Positions 44,933 through 54,023 are shown, counted from the stretch's first letter. The stretch: DNA of 64,000 nt from Flavobacterium gawalongense (GCF_007097265.1 NZ_VJZP01000002.1:1-64000), one strand, 5' to 3'. A program made the numbers and translations. The notes: generated by a model from the sequence alone, not told the origin.

Positions 44933-45985
44933 TTATACTATGGCTTTTACCACTGCTTTTGGAGCCTCTTTACGGGTTCCGTCAAATCCGTCAACACCAG
45001 AAACTGTAGTATATTTCAACACATATCTCTTACCTGGATTAATAATTTGGTACGCTGCCTGGCACATTAAAGTCGCTTCGTGGAATCCACAAAGAATCAA
45101 TTTTAATTTTCCTGGGTATGTATTTACATCTCCAATGGCAAAAATTCCAGGAATATTTGTTTGGTAATCCAATGCATTATTTACTTTAATTGCATTTTTT
45201 TCAATATCTAATCCCCAGTCTCCGATAGGCCCTAATTTTGGAGTTAATCCAAAAAGTGGAATAAAATAATCTGTTGGAATATTTCGGTGTGCTCCGTTTT
45301 CCTCAATATCAATTGATTCTAAATGTTCGGCACCATTCAAACCAATTACTTCAGCTGGCGTGATCATTCTTATTTTTCCTAAATCTTTCAACTCTTGGAC
45401 TTTTTCTACAGAATCTAATGCGCCTCTAAATTCATTTCTTCTGTGAATCAAAGTCACCTCAGAAGCGACATTAGACAAGAAAATACTCCAGTCCAAAGCT
45501 GAATCTCCACCACCGGCAATTACAACTCTTTTGTCTCTGAATTTCTCTGGATTTTTGATGAAATATTTTATCCCTTTATCTTCGTAAAATTCAATGTCTT
45601 CGATAAGTGGTTTTCTTGGTTCAAAACTTCCTAATCCACCGGCAATCGCAACAACCGAAGCATGAAATTTCTTTCCTTTATTTGAGGTTACAATAAAACT
45701 TCCGTCTTCTTGTTTTGCTATAGTTTCTGCACGTTCGCCCAGCGTAAAACCTGGTTCGAACTGTTTGATTTGTTCCATCAAATTATCAACTAAATCACCC
45801 GCTAATACTTCAGGAAATCCTGGAATATCATAAATAGGTTTTTTTGGATACAATTCTGAAAGTTGTCCGCCCGCTTGTGGCAGCGCGTCTAAAATATGAC
45901 ATTTTAGTTTTAACAATCCTGCTTCAAAAACTGCAAATAAACCTGTTGGTCCGGCTCCTATAATTAATATGTCTGTTTTAACCAT
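44933..45985 (-). CDS. Ferredoxin-NADP(+) reductase, thioredoxin-reductase-like
   Basis: A 350-aa FAD/NAD(P) oxidoreductase of the TrxB-like FNR type (like B. subtilis YumC). FAD motif ILIIGAGPTGLFAVFEAG, then LPQAGGQLSELYPKK; NADPH motif VVIAGGGDSALDWSIFL near residue 155; second FAD site IPGIFAIGDVNTYPGK. No redox-active CxxC, which separates it from thioredoxin reductase. As the last gene of the sulfate assimilation operon it probably keeps ferredoxin reduced for sulfite reductase; that role is inferred. Confidence 0.88.
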   Translation of the reverse strand: MVKTDILIIGAGPTGLFAVFEAGLLKLKCHILDALPQAGGQLSELYPKKPIYDIPGFPEVLAGDLVDNLMEQIKQFEPGFTLGERAETIAKQEDGSFIVTSNKGKKFHASVVAIAGGLGSFEPRKPLIEDIEFYEDKGIKYFIKNPEKFRDKRVVIAGGGDSALDWSIFLSNVASEVTLIHRRNEFRGALDSVEKVQELKDLGKIRMITPAEVIGLNGAEHLESIDIEENGAHRNIPTDYFIPLFGLTPKLGPIGDWGLDIEKNAIKVNNALDYQTNIPGIFAIGDVNTYPGKLKLILCGFHEATLMCQAAYQIINPGKRYVLKYTTVSGVDGFDGTRKEAPKAVVKAIV

Positions 45986-46000
45986 TGTGTTTAATTTTTT

Positions 46001-46033
46001 CCTCCCCCCAGCCCCCTCCGAAGGAGGGGGAGA
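46001..46033 (+). repeat. GC-rich junction palindrome, copy 8
   Basis: cctccccccagccccctccgaaggagggggag, 15 nt upstream of the ferredoxin-NADP reductase ATG. Confidence 0.85.
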
Positions 46034-46118
46034 CTGGATAGAGTTTCGTTCGTTATTTCTGTTTATTTATTCTCTTTATTCTATGCTCTTTATTCACTTT
46101 TCCCTATCCGAACACTGA

Positions 46119-46751
46119 TCACTTCTTCAATGCTTCGGTAATTTCATTCATTTTTTGAACTTTTTCTTCGAAATTTCCTTTCAGCGTTTTGCGATATTCA
46201 TTTAGGTTTTCGACCATTTTATTGATATCGTCCGGTATTATTTCTTCGAAAAATTCGCGTAATCTTTTGGCTGTTGTCGGTGATTTACCGTTTGTTGAAA
46301 TGGCTATTTTAACATTTCCTTTGGTTACAATTCCTCCCAAATAATAATCGCATAATGGGGGTGTGTCGGCAATATTGCAAATCAGATATCTTTTTCGTGA
46401 CAATTCAAACACTCGTTTATTTACTTTTAAATCACTGGTACAGGCAATAACCATGTGCCGTTTCTTCAACATTTTTTTCTTGAACTTGGCTTTAGTCAAT
46501 TTCACCGAAGGATGTCTTTCAACCAACTCTTCCAGTTCAGGCAAGAACTTTGGTGCAACCACCTCAACATTTGCATTTGGACTGGATTTCAGCATAAACG
46601 ATAACTTTTCTAAACCCACATTCCCTCCGCCTACAATAAGTACATTGAGGTTGTGTAATTTCAAAAATATTGGATATAATTCGTTCCTCCCCCCAGCCCC
46701 CTCCAAAGGAAGGGGAGACTTTGCGGAGCTTCTTTCGTTACTATTTCCCAT
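46119..46751 (-). CDS. Precorrin-2 dehydrogenase / sirohydrochlorin ferrochelatase-type protein
   Basis: A 210-aa member of the CysG N-domain/Met8 family, which oxidises precorrin-2 and inserts iron to make siroheme for sulfite reductase. The NAD-binding motif is VLIVGGGNVGLEKLSFML near residue 35; STNGKSPTTAKRLREFFE near 150 is the family's signature. Residues ~10-24 (AKSPLPLEGAGGRN) are encoded by a copy of the GC-rich repeat, so the N-terminus is repeat-derived. It follows cobA and precedes the reductase gene. Confidence 0.88.
   Translation of the reverse strand: MGNSNERSSAKSPLPLEGAGGRNELYPIFLKLHNLNVLIVGGGNVGLEKLSFMLKSSPNANVEVVAPKFLPELEELVERHPSVKLTKAKFKKKMLKKRHMVIACTSDLKVNKRVFELSRKRYLICNIADTPPLCDYYLGGIVTKGNVKIAISTNGKSPTTAKRLREFFEEIIPDDINKMVENLNEYRKTLKGNFEEKVQKMNEITEALKK
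46685..46720 (+). repeat. GC-rich junction palindrome, copy 9 (inside siroheme gene)
   Basis: cctccccccagccccctccaaaggaaggggag lies within the 5' end of the siroheme gene and is translated as KSPLPLEGAGGR. It differs from copy 8 at only a few positions. Confidence 0.85.
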
Positions 46752-46821
46752 TTTATTTTTATTTTCATCGGATTAAAATCCGATTTTACAATATCGGTCG
46801 TTCCTACGGAACTGTCCTATG

Positions 46822-47595
46822 TTAAACACTTTCTTTTGATAAGAACTCTTCGTAAAATCCATTCAATTTATTGCTTTCTTTTACCACTTCTCCAATGACA
46901 ATAATCGCTGGCGCACTTAACTTGTTCTCCGCTACAACTTCTTGGATCGTGTTAATCGTTCCAACTCCCACTTTTTCCTGTGGAGTAGTTCCGTTTTGAA
47001 TTACCGCAACCGGAGTTTTTCCTTTAGACTCTTTTTGAAACAAAGACACAATTTGCGATAATTTACTCATTCCCATTAAAATCACGACTGTTGCCGACGA
47101 TTGTGCTGCAAGCGCTACATCATGCGACAAATTCCGGTCTGAAGTTGTGCCTGTTATGACCCAAAAACTTTCGGAAACTCCTCTTTTTGTCAAAGAAACT
47201 CCTTGATAAGCAGGAACTGCAATTGCTGATGAAATTCCAGGGACCACAAATGTAGGGATTCCAAAACTTTCTGCGTAATCTATTTCTTCGCTTCCACGAC
47301 CAAAAATAAATGGATCTCCTCCTTTTAATCGAACCACATTTCCATACGTAAGCGCATTATCTACAATCAACTGATTGATTTGGTCTTGCGAATATTCATG
47401 GGCTCCAATTCTTTTACCCACAAATATTTTTAGGGCATTTTTTGGGGCGTGATTCATTATTTCTTCATTGGCCAAAGCATCATACAAAACCACATTCGCT
47501 TCAGCAAGTGCTTTTACTCCTTTCAGAGTAAGCAAATCTGGGTCGCCGGGACCCGCACCTACTAAAGTTACCTTTGGTTCTATTGTATTATGCAT
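46822..47595 (-). CDS. cobA: Uroporphyrinogen-III C-methyltransferase
   Basis: SAM-dependent methylation of uroporphyrinogen III to precorrin-2, first step to siroheme. 257 aa. Motifs: VGAGPGDPDLLTLKGVKAL, VRLKGGDPFIFGRGSEE, FVVPGISSAIAVPAYQGVSLTKRG and VILMGMSKL. Its start overlaps the end of the sulfite reductase gene by 8 nt, so the two are translationally coupled. Confidence 0.95.
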   Translation of the reverse strand: MHNTIEPKVTLVGAGPGDPDLLTLKGVKALAEANVVLYDALANEEIMNHAPKNALKIFVGKRIGAHEYSQDQINQLIVDNALTYGNVVRLKGGDPFIFGRGSEEIDYAESFGIPTFVVPGISSAIAVPAYQGVSLTKRGVSESFWVITGTTSDRNLSHDVALAAQSSATVVILMGMSKLSQIVSLFQKESKGKTPVAVIQNGTTPQEKVGVGTINTIQEVVAENKLSAPAIIVIGEVVKESNKLNGFYEEFLSKESV

Positions 47596-49678
47596 CCGCT
47601 AAATCCTTTGCTCTATAGTGCTCAATATTTGCAAAAAACGAAACTGCTTCTTGAATGTATTTTTTTGCAAATCCTTCAGAAGGTTCGTTCCCTTTGATTT
47701 GATATACTAAATCTTTGAAAGATGCATTCAAATTGATTTTATTGCTTTCGATAAAAACAGTATCAAATAAATCGATAATTCCAGCGTGGTGATTCGTTTT
47801 TTGGTTTTCAGCAAGCAATAACGCTTTAGCACCGTTAACAAAACCCGCATACGCTAAATAAATTGCATCTGCCCATTTTTTATCTTCAAAAGCTTCTTGC
47901 GCGAAAGTTAATTTGTCTTTGGCTTCCAATAGTAATGTAGCCACTAAATCAATAACTACACCGGCACATTCACCTACTCCAACTGCTTTCACATAGTTAT
48001 CGGCATTTCCCCAATCGACAAAATCAGCTTCGGTAAGGTTTGTTAAATCTGCTAATGGCTTCAAGAATTCATAGAAATATTTCTCTCCTTTGGCATCATA
48101 ATAATCCAAGAATGATTGTCCGTTGGCATTCGCATCAAAATCATTTAAGATAAAACGCAACGCATCTGGTCCTCTTCTACTTGGAATTTTGATTACTTTA
48201 TCAGAAAATCTTCCTGCTCCGTTTCCTAAATTCCCCCCACCCAATAAAACTTGAAGTGCTGGCGCCACTAATTTTCCAGAATTGATTGACATTCCCTGAA
48301 AACCAATTTGAGCCATATTGTGTTGTCCACAAGCATTCATACAACCACTAATTTTAATTGTGATTTCCTGATTGTTGCTGTATTGTGGATATTCTGTTTC
48401 TAAAACTCTTTCTAATTCTACTGCAATTCCGGTGCTGCTTGCAATTCCTAAATTACAAGTATCTGTTCCCGGACAGGCGGTAATATCTGCAGTGCTATCG
48501 TATCCTAAGGCTACAAAATCAAGTTTAGCTAATTCCTGGTAGAAAAATGCTAAATCCTCTTCCTTTACGTGACGGATAACAATGTTTTGTCTTAAAGAAA
48601 AACGCAATTCATTAGCGGCATAATTTTTAATCAAATCTGCCAATAATCTCGCTTTGTCGGTATAAAAATCACCTAAAAGCACTTTGATACCGATGGCTAC
48701 ATATCCTGCTTGTTTTTGAGGAATCACATTCGATTTTTTCCAAGCTTCAAAAGCAGCTGTGTCTTCGATAACCACTTTTGGCGCTACCAATAAAGGAGCC
48801 GGAATTCCACCATCAAAAGCTGCAGTATCAATTTCAACGCTTTGGTATGACAATGCTTTTTTCTCTTCTTCAACCAATCGTAAAAACGCATCTCTTCCTA
48901 AATCTTTGATTAAGAATTTCATACGTGCTTTCAATCGTTTGGCTCTTTCCCCGTAACGGTCAAATATTCTCAAAACCCCTTCGGTTGTTGGGATAATTTG
49001 GTTTACCGGAATAAATTCAGACAATAATTCAGCATGACTTGGTTGAGAACCTAATCCACCACCTAGCATTACTTTAAATCCTCTTTCTCCATTTACAATT
49101 TTTGGAATAAAACCTAAATCGTGCAAATAACTCAAAGCAGTATCTTTATCCGAAGATGAAAATGATATTTTGAATTTACGTCCCATTTCCTGACAAACTG
49201 GGTTTCTCAAGAAAAACTGAAACAACGCGTGTGCATAAGGCGACACATCAAAAGGTTCATCCACATCGATTCCTGCTGTTTCACTTGCCGTAATATTTCT
49301 CACGGTATTTCCACAGGCTTCTCTCAACGTAACATCATCTTTCTCCAATTCTGCCCAAAGTTGTGGAGTTCTGTCCAAACTTACATAGTGAATTTGGATG
49401 TCCTGACGGGTTGTAATGTGTAAACGTCCTGTTGAATATTCATCAGAAACTTTGGTAATACGCAACAATTGTTCGCTTGTCACTTTACCGAAAGGTAATT
49501 TGATACGAATCATTTGAACACCATCCTGACGCTGACCGTAAACTCCTCTGGCCAAACGAAGGCTGCGGAAACGCTCGTCGTCAATTTTTCCATCACGGAA
49601 TAAAGCAATTTTTCTTTCTAAATCGATAATGTCTTTTTGGACAATCGGATCTTCTATTTCGTTTCTAAAACTTTGCAT
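47588..49678 (-). CDS. Sulfite (or nitrite) reductase hemoprotein with C-terminal HEPN-like domain
   Basis: A 696-aa siroheme/[4Fe-4S] reductase that reduces sulfite to sulfide. The cluster cysteines are C402 and C408 (ACPGTDTC) and C446 and C450 (SGCMNAC). The N-terminal ferredoxin-like domain has GRLHITTRQDIQIHYV. From about residue 585 a helical domain (LLEAKDKLTFAQEAFEDKKWADAIYLAYAGFVNGAKALLL) resembles HEPN domains. Neighbours (APS reductase, siroheme synthesis) point to sulfite, not nitrite. No flavoprotein subunit is present, so ferredoxin is the likely donor. Confidence 0.92.
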   Translation of the reverse strand: MQSFRNEIEDPIVQKDIIDLERKIALFRDGKIDDERFRSLRLARGVYGQRQDGVQMIRIKLPFGKVTSEQLLRITKVSDEYSTGRLHITTRQDIQIHYVSLDRTPQLWAELEKDDVTLREACGNTVRNITASETAGIDVDEPFDVSPYAHALFQFFLRNPVCQEMGRKFKISFSSSDKDTALSYLHDLGFIPKIVNGERGFKVMLGGGLGSQPSHAELLSEFIPVNQIIPTTEGVLRIFDRYGERAKRLKARMKFLIKDLGRDAFLRLVEEEKKALSYQSVEIDTAAFDGGIPAPLLVAPKVVIEDTAAFEAWKKSNVIPQKQAGYVAIGIKVLLGDFYTDKARLLADLIKNYAANELRFSLRQNIVIRHVKEEDLAFFYQELAKLDFVALGYDSTADITACPGTDTCNLGIASSTGIAVELERVLETEYPQYSNNQEITIKISGCMNACGQHNMAQIGFQGMSINSGKLVAPALQVLLGGGNLGNGAGRFSDKVIKIPSRRGPDALRFILNDFDANANGQSFLDYYDAKGEKYFYEFLKPLADLTNLTEADFVDWGNADNYVKAVGVGECAGVVIDLVATLLLEAKDKLTFAQEAFEDKKWADAIYLAYAGFVNGAKALLLAENQKTNHHAGIIDLFDTVFIESNKINLNASFKDLVYQIKGNEPSEGFAKKYIQEAVSFFANIEHYRAKDLADA

Positions 49679-49693
49679 CTTTAGTTATGTTTA

Positions 49694-49730
49694 TCCTCCC
49701 CCCCAGCCCCCTCCGAAGGAGGGGGAGCCG
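49694..49730 (+). repeat. GC-rich junction palindrome, copy 10
   Basis: cctcccccccagccccctccgaaggagggggag, 15 nt upstream of the sulfite reductase ATG. It forms an inverted pair with copy 11 across the cysN-sulfite reductase gap. Confidence 0.85.
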
Positions 49731-49832
49731 AAACTGGAAGTATTATTACATTTTATATTAACTCAATTATTATTTTATTCTTACCGTAAAAAGTAAACCC
49801 CTTAACTAACGGGACATTTTTTATCCTGTATG

Positions 49833-49878
49833 TCTCCCTCCCCTTCGGGGAGTCCCGAAACTTCGGGAGAGGTGGGGA
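49833..49878 (-). repeat. GC-rich junction palindrome, copy 11, with a nested palindrome
   Basis: ctccctccccttcggggag then tcccgaaacttcggga then gaggtgggga, directly after the cysN stop codon. The 16-bp tcccgaaacttcggga is an extra palindrome within the usual element. Confidence 0.75.
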
Positions 49879-51123
49879 TTATTTTATAAAACCAACTCCC
49901 GCTGTTGTGTTGGTTGCAGCATCTATTAAGATGAAAGCTCCGTTAGATTTATTATCAGTGTAAGCATCAAAATAAATGGCTTTGCTCAATTTAATGGTTA
50001 CTTCTCCAATTTCATTTATCGCTAATTGAGTCGCTGGAGTTGTTCCAGAATAATCGGTTGCGATTACGTTTTTTACACTATCAATTTTCGCCAAAACTCT
50101 ATTGCTATTGTGTTGTACATAATATTTTGCACCTGCCACTAATTTTTTACTGTCCATCCAACAAACAGTTGTTGTGATGTCTTTTTCAATTTTAGGAAGT
50201 TCATTAGATTTTACAATCATATCACCTCTGGTTACATTGATGTCATTATCTAATTCGATAGTAATAGAAGAACCAGCCGTAGCTTCATCAAATTGCTTAT
50301 CAAAAAAGTGAATATTCGTTACTGTAGATTCTGTTAAAGAAGGAAGTACCGTTACGGCATCTCCTACTTTAATATTGTTCCCGTATAATTTCCCGGCATA
50401 TCCTCTAAAGTCGTGATACTCCTCAGTTTTTGGTCGGATTACTGTTTGAACAGGGAAACGTGCAATCCCGTTTTCATAGATATCATTTGGTTCCAAAGAT
50501 TCCAAATGTTCCAAAACCGTCTGTCCTGTGTACCAAGGCATATTCTCCGATTTATCGGCAACATTACCACCATTGATTGCACTTAGCGGAATGTAACTTA
50601 CATTTTGTTCTTTGAAAGCACTTTTTGCATTTAATGCCTGAAAGTCTGCTTTGATTTTGTTGTATACTTCTTCTGAATAATCAACTAAATCCATTTTGTT
50701 TACCGCAACAATTACATCTTTTACTCTCAATAAATTATTGATAAAAAAGTGACGGTACGTTTGCTCAATTACTCCTTTACGAGCATCAATTAATATAATT
50801 GAAACTTGTGAAGTTGAAGCTCCGGTAACCATGTTACGTGTATATTCTACGTGACCTGGAGTATCGGCAATAATGTAACTTTTCTTTGCAGTCGAAAAAT
50901 AAATATGAGCCACATCAATCGTGATTCCTTGTTCTCTTTCGGCAACCAAACCATCGGTAGCCAATGAGAAATCTAAGTAATCGTATCCTTTTTGCTTGCT
51001 GCTTTTTTCTATTGCTTCAATTTTATCTGTAGTCAACGATTTTGTATCGTATAATAATCTTCCGATTAATGTACTTTTTCCGTCATCTACACTTCCTGCT
51101 GTTGCTATTTTTAAAACTTCCAT
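49879..51123 (-). CDS. cysN: Sulfate adenylyltransferase subunit 1 (GTPase)
   Basis: GTP-driven regulatory subunit of ATP sulfurylase, which activates sulfate to APS. 414 aa. G1 GSVDDGKSTLIGRLLYD at the start; GITIDVAHIYF; G3 DTPGHVEYTRNMV; G4 AVNKMDLVD. The elongation-factor-like barrel follows. I chose the ATG at 51123 (MEVLKIATAG), because the 32 residues upstream are a translation of an AT-rich simple repeat and are not part of the family. It pairs with cysD upstream. Confidence 0.95.
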   Translation of the reverse strand: MEVLKIATAGSVDDGKSTLIGRLLYDTKSLTTDKIEAIEKSSKQKGYDYLDFSLATDGLVAEREQGITIDVAHIYFSTAKKSYIIADTPGHVEYTRNMVTGASTSQVSIILIDARKGVIEQTYRHFFINNLLRVKDVIVAVNKMDLVDYSEEVYNKIKADFQALNAKSAFKEQNVSYIPLSAINGGNVADKSENMPWYTGQTVLEHLESLEPNDIYENGIARFPVQTVIRPKTEEYHDFRGYAGKLYGNNIKVGDAVTVLPSLTESTVTNIHFFDKQFDEATAGSSITIELDNDINVTRGDMIVKSNELPKIEKDITTTVCWMDSKKLVAGAKYYVQHNSNRVLAKIDSVKNVIATDYSGTTPATQLAINEIGEVTIKLSKAIYFDAYTDNKSNGAFILIDAATNTTAGVGFIK

Positions 51124-51268
51124 ATTCTGAAATTGTATAATGTATATTGTAAAATTGTATTTTGTAAACTGTATGCTGTTGTAAAATTGTATTTTGTATA
51201 ATGTACTTTGTAAATTCAATCACAAAATACAGTTTTTACATTATACAATTTTTACATTATACAATCTC
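51124..51268. repeat. Simple attgtataatgta repeat between cysD and cysN
   Basis: The 145-bp gap is made of variants of ttgtaaaattgtattttgta and its complement (for example tacattatacaatttttacattatacaat at the far end). It forms a large imperfect inverted repeat. It extends the cysN frame upstream without coding anything real. Confidence 0.6.
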
Positions 51269-52168
51269 CTAAAAGTATCCTTGTTGTTTTCTTTTTTCCA
51301 TCGCAGCTTCAGAACGTTTGTCATCAATTCTGGCTCCTCTTTCAGAAATAGTTGAAGATCTAATTTCACCAACCACTTCTTGGATAGTTGCTGCATAAGA
51401 ATCAACGGCAGCAGTACAACTCATATCACCCACAGTTCTAAAACGAACAATTCTTTCTTCGATTTCTTCATCTTCTTCTTGAAACACAAATGGAGAATGT
51501 GACCAAATCATACCGTCTCTTATGAATACTTTACGTTTGTGTGAAAAGTAAATCGATGGAATTTCGATTTGCTCTTGTTCGATATAACTCCATACATCTA
51601 ATTCAGTCCAGTTCGAAATTGGAAAAACACGAACGTTTTGACCGTTTTCAATTTTTCCATTAAGAAGATCAAATAATTCAGGACGCTGATTTTTTTCGTC
51701 CCATTGACCAAAATCATCACGAACCGAGAAAATACGTTCTTTAGCTCTTGCTTTTTCTTCATCTCTACGCGCACCACCAATGCAAGCATCAAATTTGAAT
51801 TCTTCAATAGCATCTAGAAGCGTTATCGTTTGCAAACTGTTTCTGCTTGAATATTTACCCGTTTCTTCCACCACTTTCCCTTCGTCAATAGCATCCTGAA
51901 CATTACGAACGATTAATTCCAATCCTAATTCAGCCACCAATCTATCTCTAAATTCAATAGTTTCAGGAAAATTATGTCCAGTATCTACGTGCAACAATGG
52001 AAAAGGAATTTTAGCAGGAAAAAAGGCTTTCTGTGCTAAACGTACCAATGTAATTGAATCTTTTCCACCAGAGAAAAGCAAAACTGGTTTGTCAAATTGA
52101 GAAATTACTTCTCTAAAAATGTATATCGCTTCGCTTTCTAAAGCGTTTGTTTTTAATATTGTGCTCAT
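51269..52168 (-). CDS. cysD: Sulfate adenylyltransferase subunit 2
   Basis: Catalytic subunit of ATP sulfurylase. 299 aa. The PP-loop motif is LLFSGGKDSITLVRLAQKAF near residue 32, followed by LLHVDTGHNFPE. GGARRDEEKARAKERIFS and FPISNWTELDVWSYI are typical. It works with cysN, whose gene is downstream. Confidence 0.96.
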   Translation of the reverse strand: MSTILKTNALESEAIYIFREVISQFDKPVLLFSGGKDSITLVRLAQKAFFPAKIPFPLLHVDTGHNFPETIEFRDRLVAELGLELIVRNVQDAIDEGKVVEETGKYSSRNSLQTITLLDAIEEFKFDACIGGARRDEEKARAKERIFSVRDDFGQWDEKNQRPELFDLLNGKIENGQNVRVFPISNWTELDVWSYIEQEQIEIPSIYFSHKRKVFIRDGMIWSHSPFVFQEEDEEIEERIVRFRTVGDMSCTAAVDSYAATIQEVVGEIRSSTISERGARIDDKRSEAAMEKRKQQGYF

Positions 52169-52181
52169 ATTGTTTATATTT

Positions 52182-52216
52182 TCCCCTCCCCGACCCTCCC
52201 CGAAGGGGAGGGAGAC
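52182..52216 (+). repeat. GC-rich junction palindrome, copy 12
   Basis: cccctccccgaccctccccgaaggggagggag, 13 nt upstream of the cysD ATG. Confidence 0.85.
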
Positions 52217-52287
52217 CGGACGGAGCTTCGTTCGTTTATTTTTTTCTATTCTCTAAAATCTAAAATCTGATTTCTGCCCTCTAATCT

Positions 52288-52989
52288 CTATTTTTGGTGT
52301 AAACCACATTCTTTATGACTCGATTCCCATGACCATCTTCCCGCTCTTATATCTTCACCAGGAGCAATCGCCCTGGTACATGGAGCACAACCGATACTTA
52401 CAAATCCTTTTTTATGCAATGCATTTTGAGGCACATTATTATCATCAATATATTTTTGAACTTCGGCCAAAGTCCATTTCAATAAGGGATTAAATTTGAT
52501 AATATTAAAATGGGCATCGTATTCAAAGGCTGCCAAATCATTTCTATTTTCTGATTGTTCCGCACGTAAACCGGTAATCCAGATTTCATTCCCTTTTAAG
52601 GCTTTAGTCAACGGAGCCACTTTTCGAATAAAACAACATTCTTTTCTATTCTCAACTGATTCATAGAAACTGTTTGGACCTTTTTTATTTAATAATTCCT
52701 CAACTGCGCTTGCTTCTGGAAAATAGGTTTTAATGTCTATTTTATATTTTTTTATTGTTCTATGAAAAACATCATACGTTTCTTGAAATAATCTTCCTGT
52801 ATCCAAAGTAAAAATGGTTATCGGTAAATCATTTTTTGCAATTAAAGCCGTAATCACTTGGTCTTCCTGCCCGAAAGAAGTTGAAAAAACCACTTTATCC
52901 TTGTATTCATTAGCTAAAAAAGCAAGCGTTTCCTCAATGGAGAAATCTTTTGTTTTATCTAATAAAGCTTGTACTATTTCTGTGCTCAT
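52288..52989 (-). CDS. cysH: Adenylylsulfate (APS) reductase, assimilatory
   Basis: Reduces activated sulfate to sulfite. 233 aa, PP-loop fold (FSTSFGQEDQVI). The cysteine pattern CC (C118, C119 in ECCFIRK) and CxxC (C201, C204 in GCAPC) binds a [4Fe-4S] cluster, which marks APS rather than PAPS reductases. The catalytic ECGLH (C228) is at the C-terminus. No APS kinase gene (cysC) is present in the operon, which agrees with direct use of APS. Confidence 0.94.
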   Translation of the reverse strand: MSTEIVQALLDKTKDFSIEETLAFLANEYKDKVVFSTSFGQEDQVITALIAKNDLPITIFTLDTGRLFQETYDVFHRTIKKYKIDIKTYFPEASAVEELLNKKGPNSFYESVENRKECCFIRKVAPLTKALKGNEIWITGLRAEQSENRNDLAAFEYDAHFNIIKFNPLLKWTLAEVQKYIDDNNVPQNALHKKGFVSIGCAPCTRAIAPGEDIRAGRWSWESSHKECGLHQK

Positions 52990-53004
52990 AATTCCGTTTA
53001 TCTT

Positions 53005-53904
53005 TTATAATAATTTTGACAAGGTTCTTAAACTCAAAATGATAATTAAAACACCTACCAAAATCATCATCGGTTGTCTTTTGATTTTATTGACTAATAA
53101 AGCAGCAATTGGCGCAGCAATAACACCACCTAAAATCAACCCTATAATAACTTGCCATCCTTGTATTCCTCCAAAAATCATAAATGTTATTCCACTTGCA
53201 AAAGAAACCGCAAACTCGGCAGCGTTCACAGAACCGATAGTATATCTAGGATTTCGACCACGTCCTAATAATGTAGAAGTGACAATTGGCCCCCAGCCTC
53301 CACCACCAACAGCATCCATAAAACCTCCAAAAGAAGCCAAAATACCGAGGCGTTTCGTTTTCTTTTTAATGATGTTTTTTTGCATTGCTTTTCTGATGAT
53401 TATAACAGCCAAAGCGATCATATAAACGGCAATAAACGGTTTTATTGCATCTCCATCAATTACATCAGACAATAAATAAGCTCCGGTTATAGAACCCAAA
53501 ACACCTGGAATCAATAAATGTTTCACTAATTTTTTATTAATATTTCCAAACCTATGATGAGAAATCGCAGAGGCTCCTGTAGTAAACATTTCAGCAACGT
53601 GAACTCCTGTACTACTGATTGCAGGAGGAATTCCGTAAGCCAATAAGAAAGAAGTTGATGTCGCTCCATAACCCATCCCTAAAGTTCCATCCACCAATTG
53701 TGCAAAGATTCCAATAGAGAAAAAGATTAAAAATTCCTGATTAAACCCACCCACAAAACCATTCCAGGAAAATTCAGCGTGGTGGTTATACACTAATGTA
53801 GATATCAATCCTATCAATAAAGTAACTGGAATAACAACCCACAAACGTTCTTTGAATGTTACTTCGGTTTTTACAGCCACATTATTTTCTTTCAGTTTAC
53901 CCAT
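53005..53904 (-). CDS. TauE/SafE-family membrane permease
   Basis: A 299-aa TSUP-family protein with about seven to eight membrane helices (for example LWVVIPVTLLIGLISTLVY, MILVGVLIIILSLRTL). Two repeated halves show the family's GxGGG motifs (LVDGTLGMGYGATSTSFLLAYG and FGGFMDAVGGGGWGPIVTSTLLG). TSUP members move sulfur anions such as sulfate, sulfite or sulfonates. As the first structural gene of the operon it probably imports sulfate; the direction is inferred. Confidence 0.9.
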   Translation of the reverse strand: MGKLKENNVAVKTEVTFKERLWVVIPVTLLIGLISTLVYNHHAEFSWNGFVGGFNQEFLIFFSIGIFAQLVDGTLGMGYGATSTSFLLAYGIPPAISSTGVHVAEMFTTGASAISHHRFGNINKKLVKHLLIPGVLGSITGAYLLSDVIDGDAIKPFIAVYMIALAVIIIRKAMQKNIIKKKTKRLGILASFGGFMDAVGGGGWGPIVTSTLLGRGRNPRYTIGSVNAAEFAVSFASGITFMIFGGIQGWQVIIGLILGGVIAAPIAALLVNKIKRQPMMILVGVLIIILSLRTLSKLL

Positions 53905-53947
53905 GTCTTTTATAATTCAACTATTAATTTATTTTAAATCCATTACC

Positions 53948-53962
53948 CTATCGGAATGGTAG
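53948..53962. promoter_or_regulatory. Candidate Rrf2-type operator
   Basis: The dyad ctatcggaatggtag (arms CTATC/GGTAG with one mismatch) lies 10 nt downstream of the -7 box of the cys operon, about where transcription begins. An adjacent Rrf2 regulator gene suggests that it binds here to repress. The match to a known motif cannot be tested from sequence alone. Confidence 0.5.
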
Positions 53963-53971
53963 ATTAAAGTG

Positions 53972-54000
53972 CAAAAATAATACATTTTGTTTAACTACAA
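53972..54000 (-). promoter_or_regulatory. Promoter of the sulfate assimilation operon
   Basis: Minus-strand TTG (53998-54000), an 18-bp spacer and TATTTTTG (53972-53979), matching TTG-N-TAnnTTTG. It is 68 nt upstream of the permease ATG. Confidence 0.65.
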
Positions 54001-54023
54001 AACTTATTTTAAAAAAATGTTTG

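Noticed and set aside
46363..46776. 137-codon frame opposite the siroheme gene
   Set aside because: A shadow of the real gene on the other strand; the PAPSKGRGD part is only the GC-rich repeat read in the other direction.
47588..49678. The HEPN-like tail as a toxin-antitoxin module
   Set aside because: It is fused to a metabolic enzyme, has no MNT partner, and the neighbours are all sulfur genes.
51124..51219. Upstream extension of cysN by 32 codons
   Set aside because: The extension is a translation of an AT-rich simple repeat; the family N-terminus starts at the downstream ATG.
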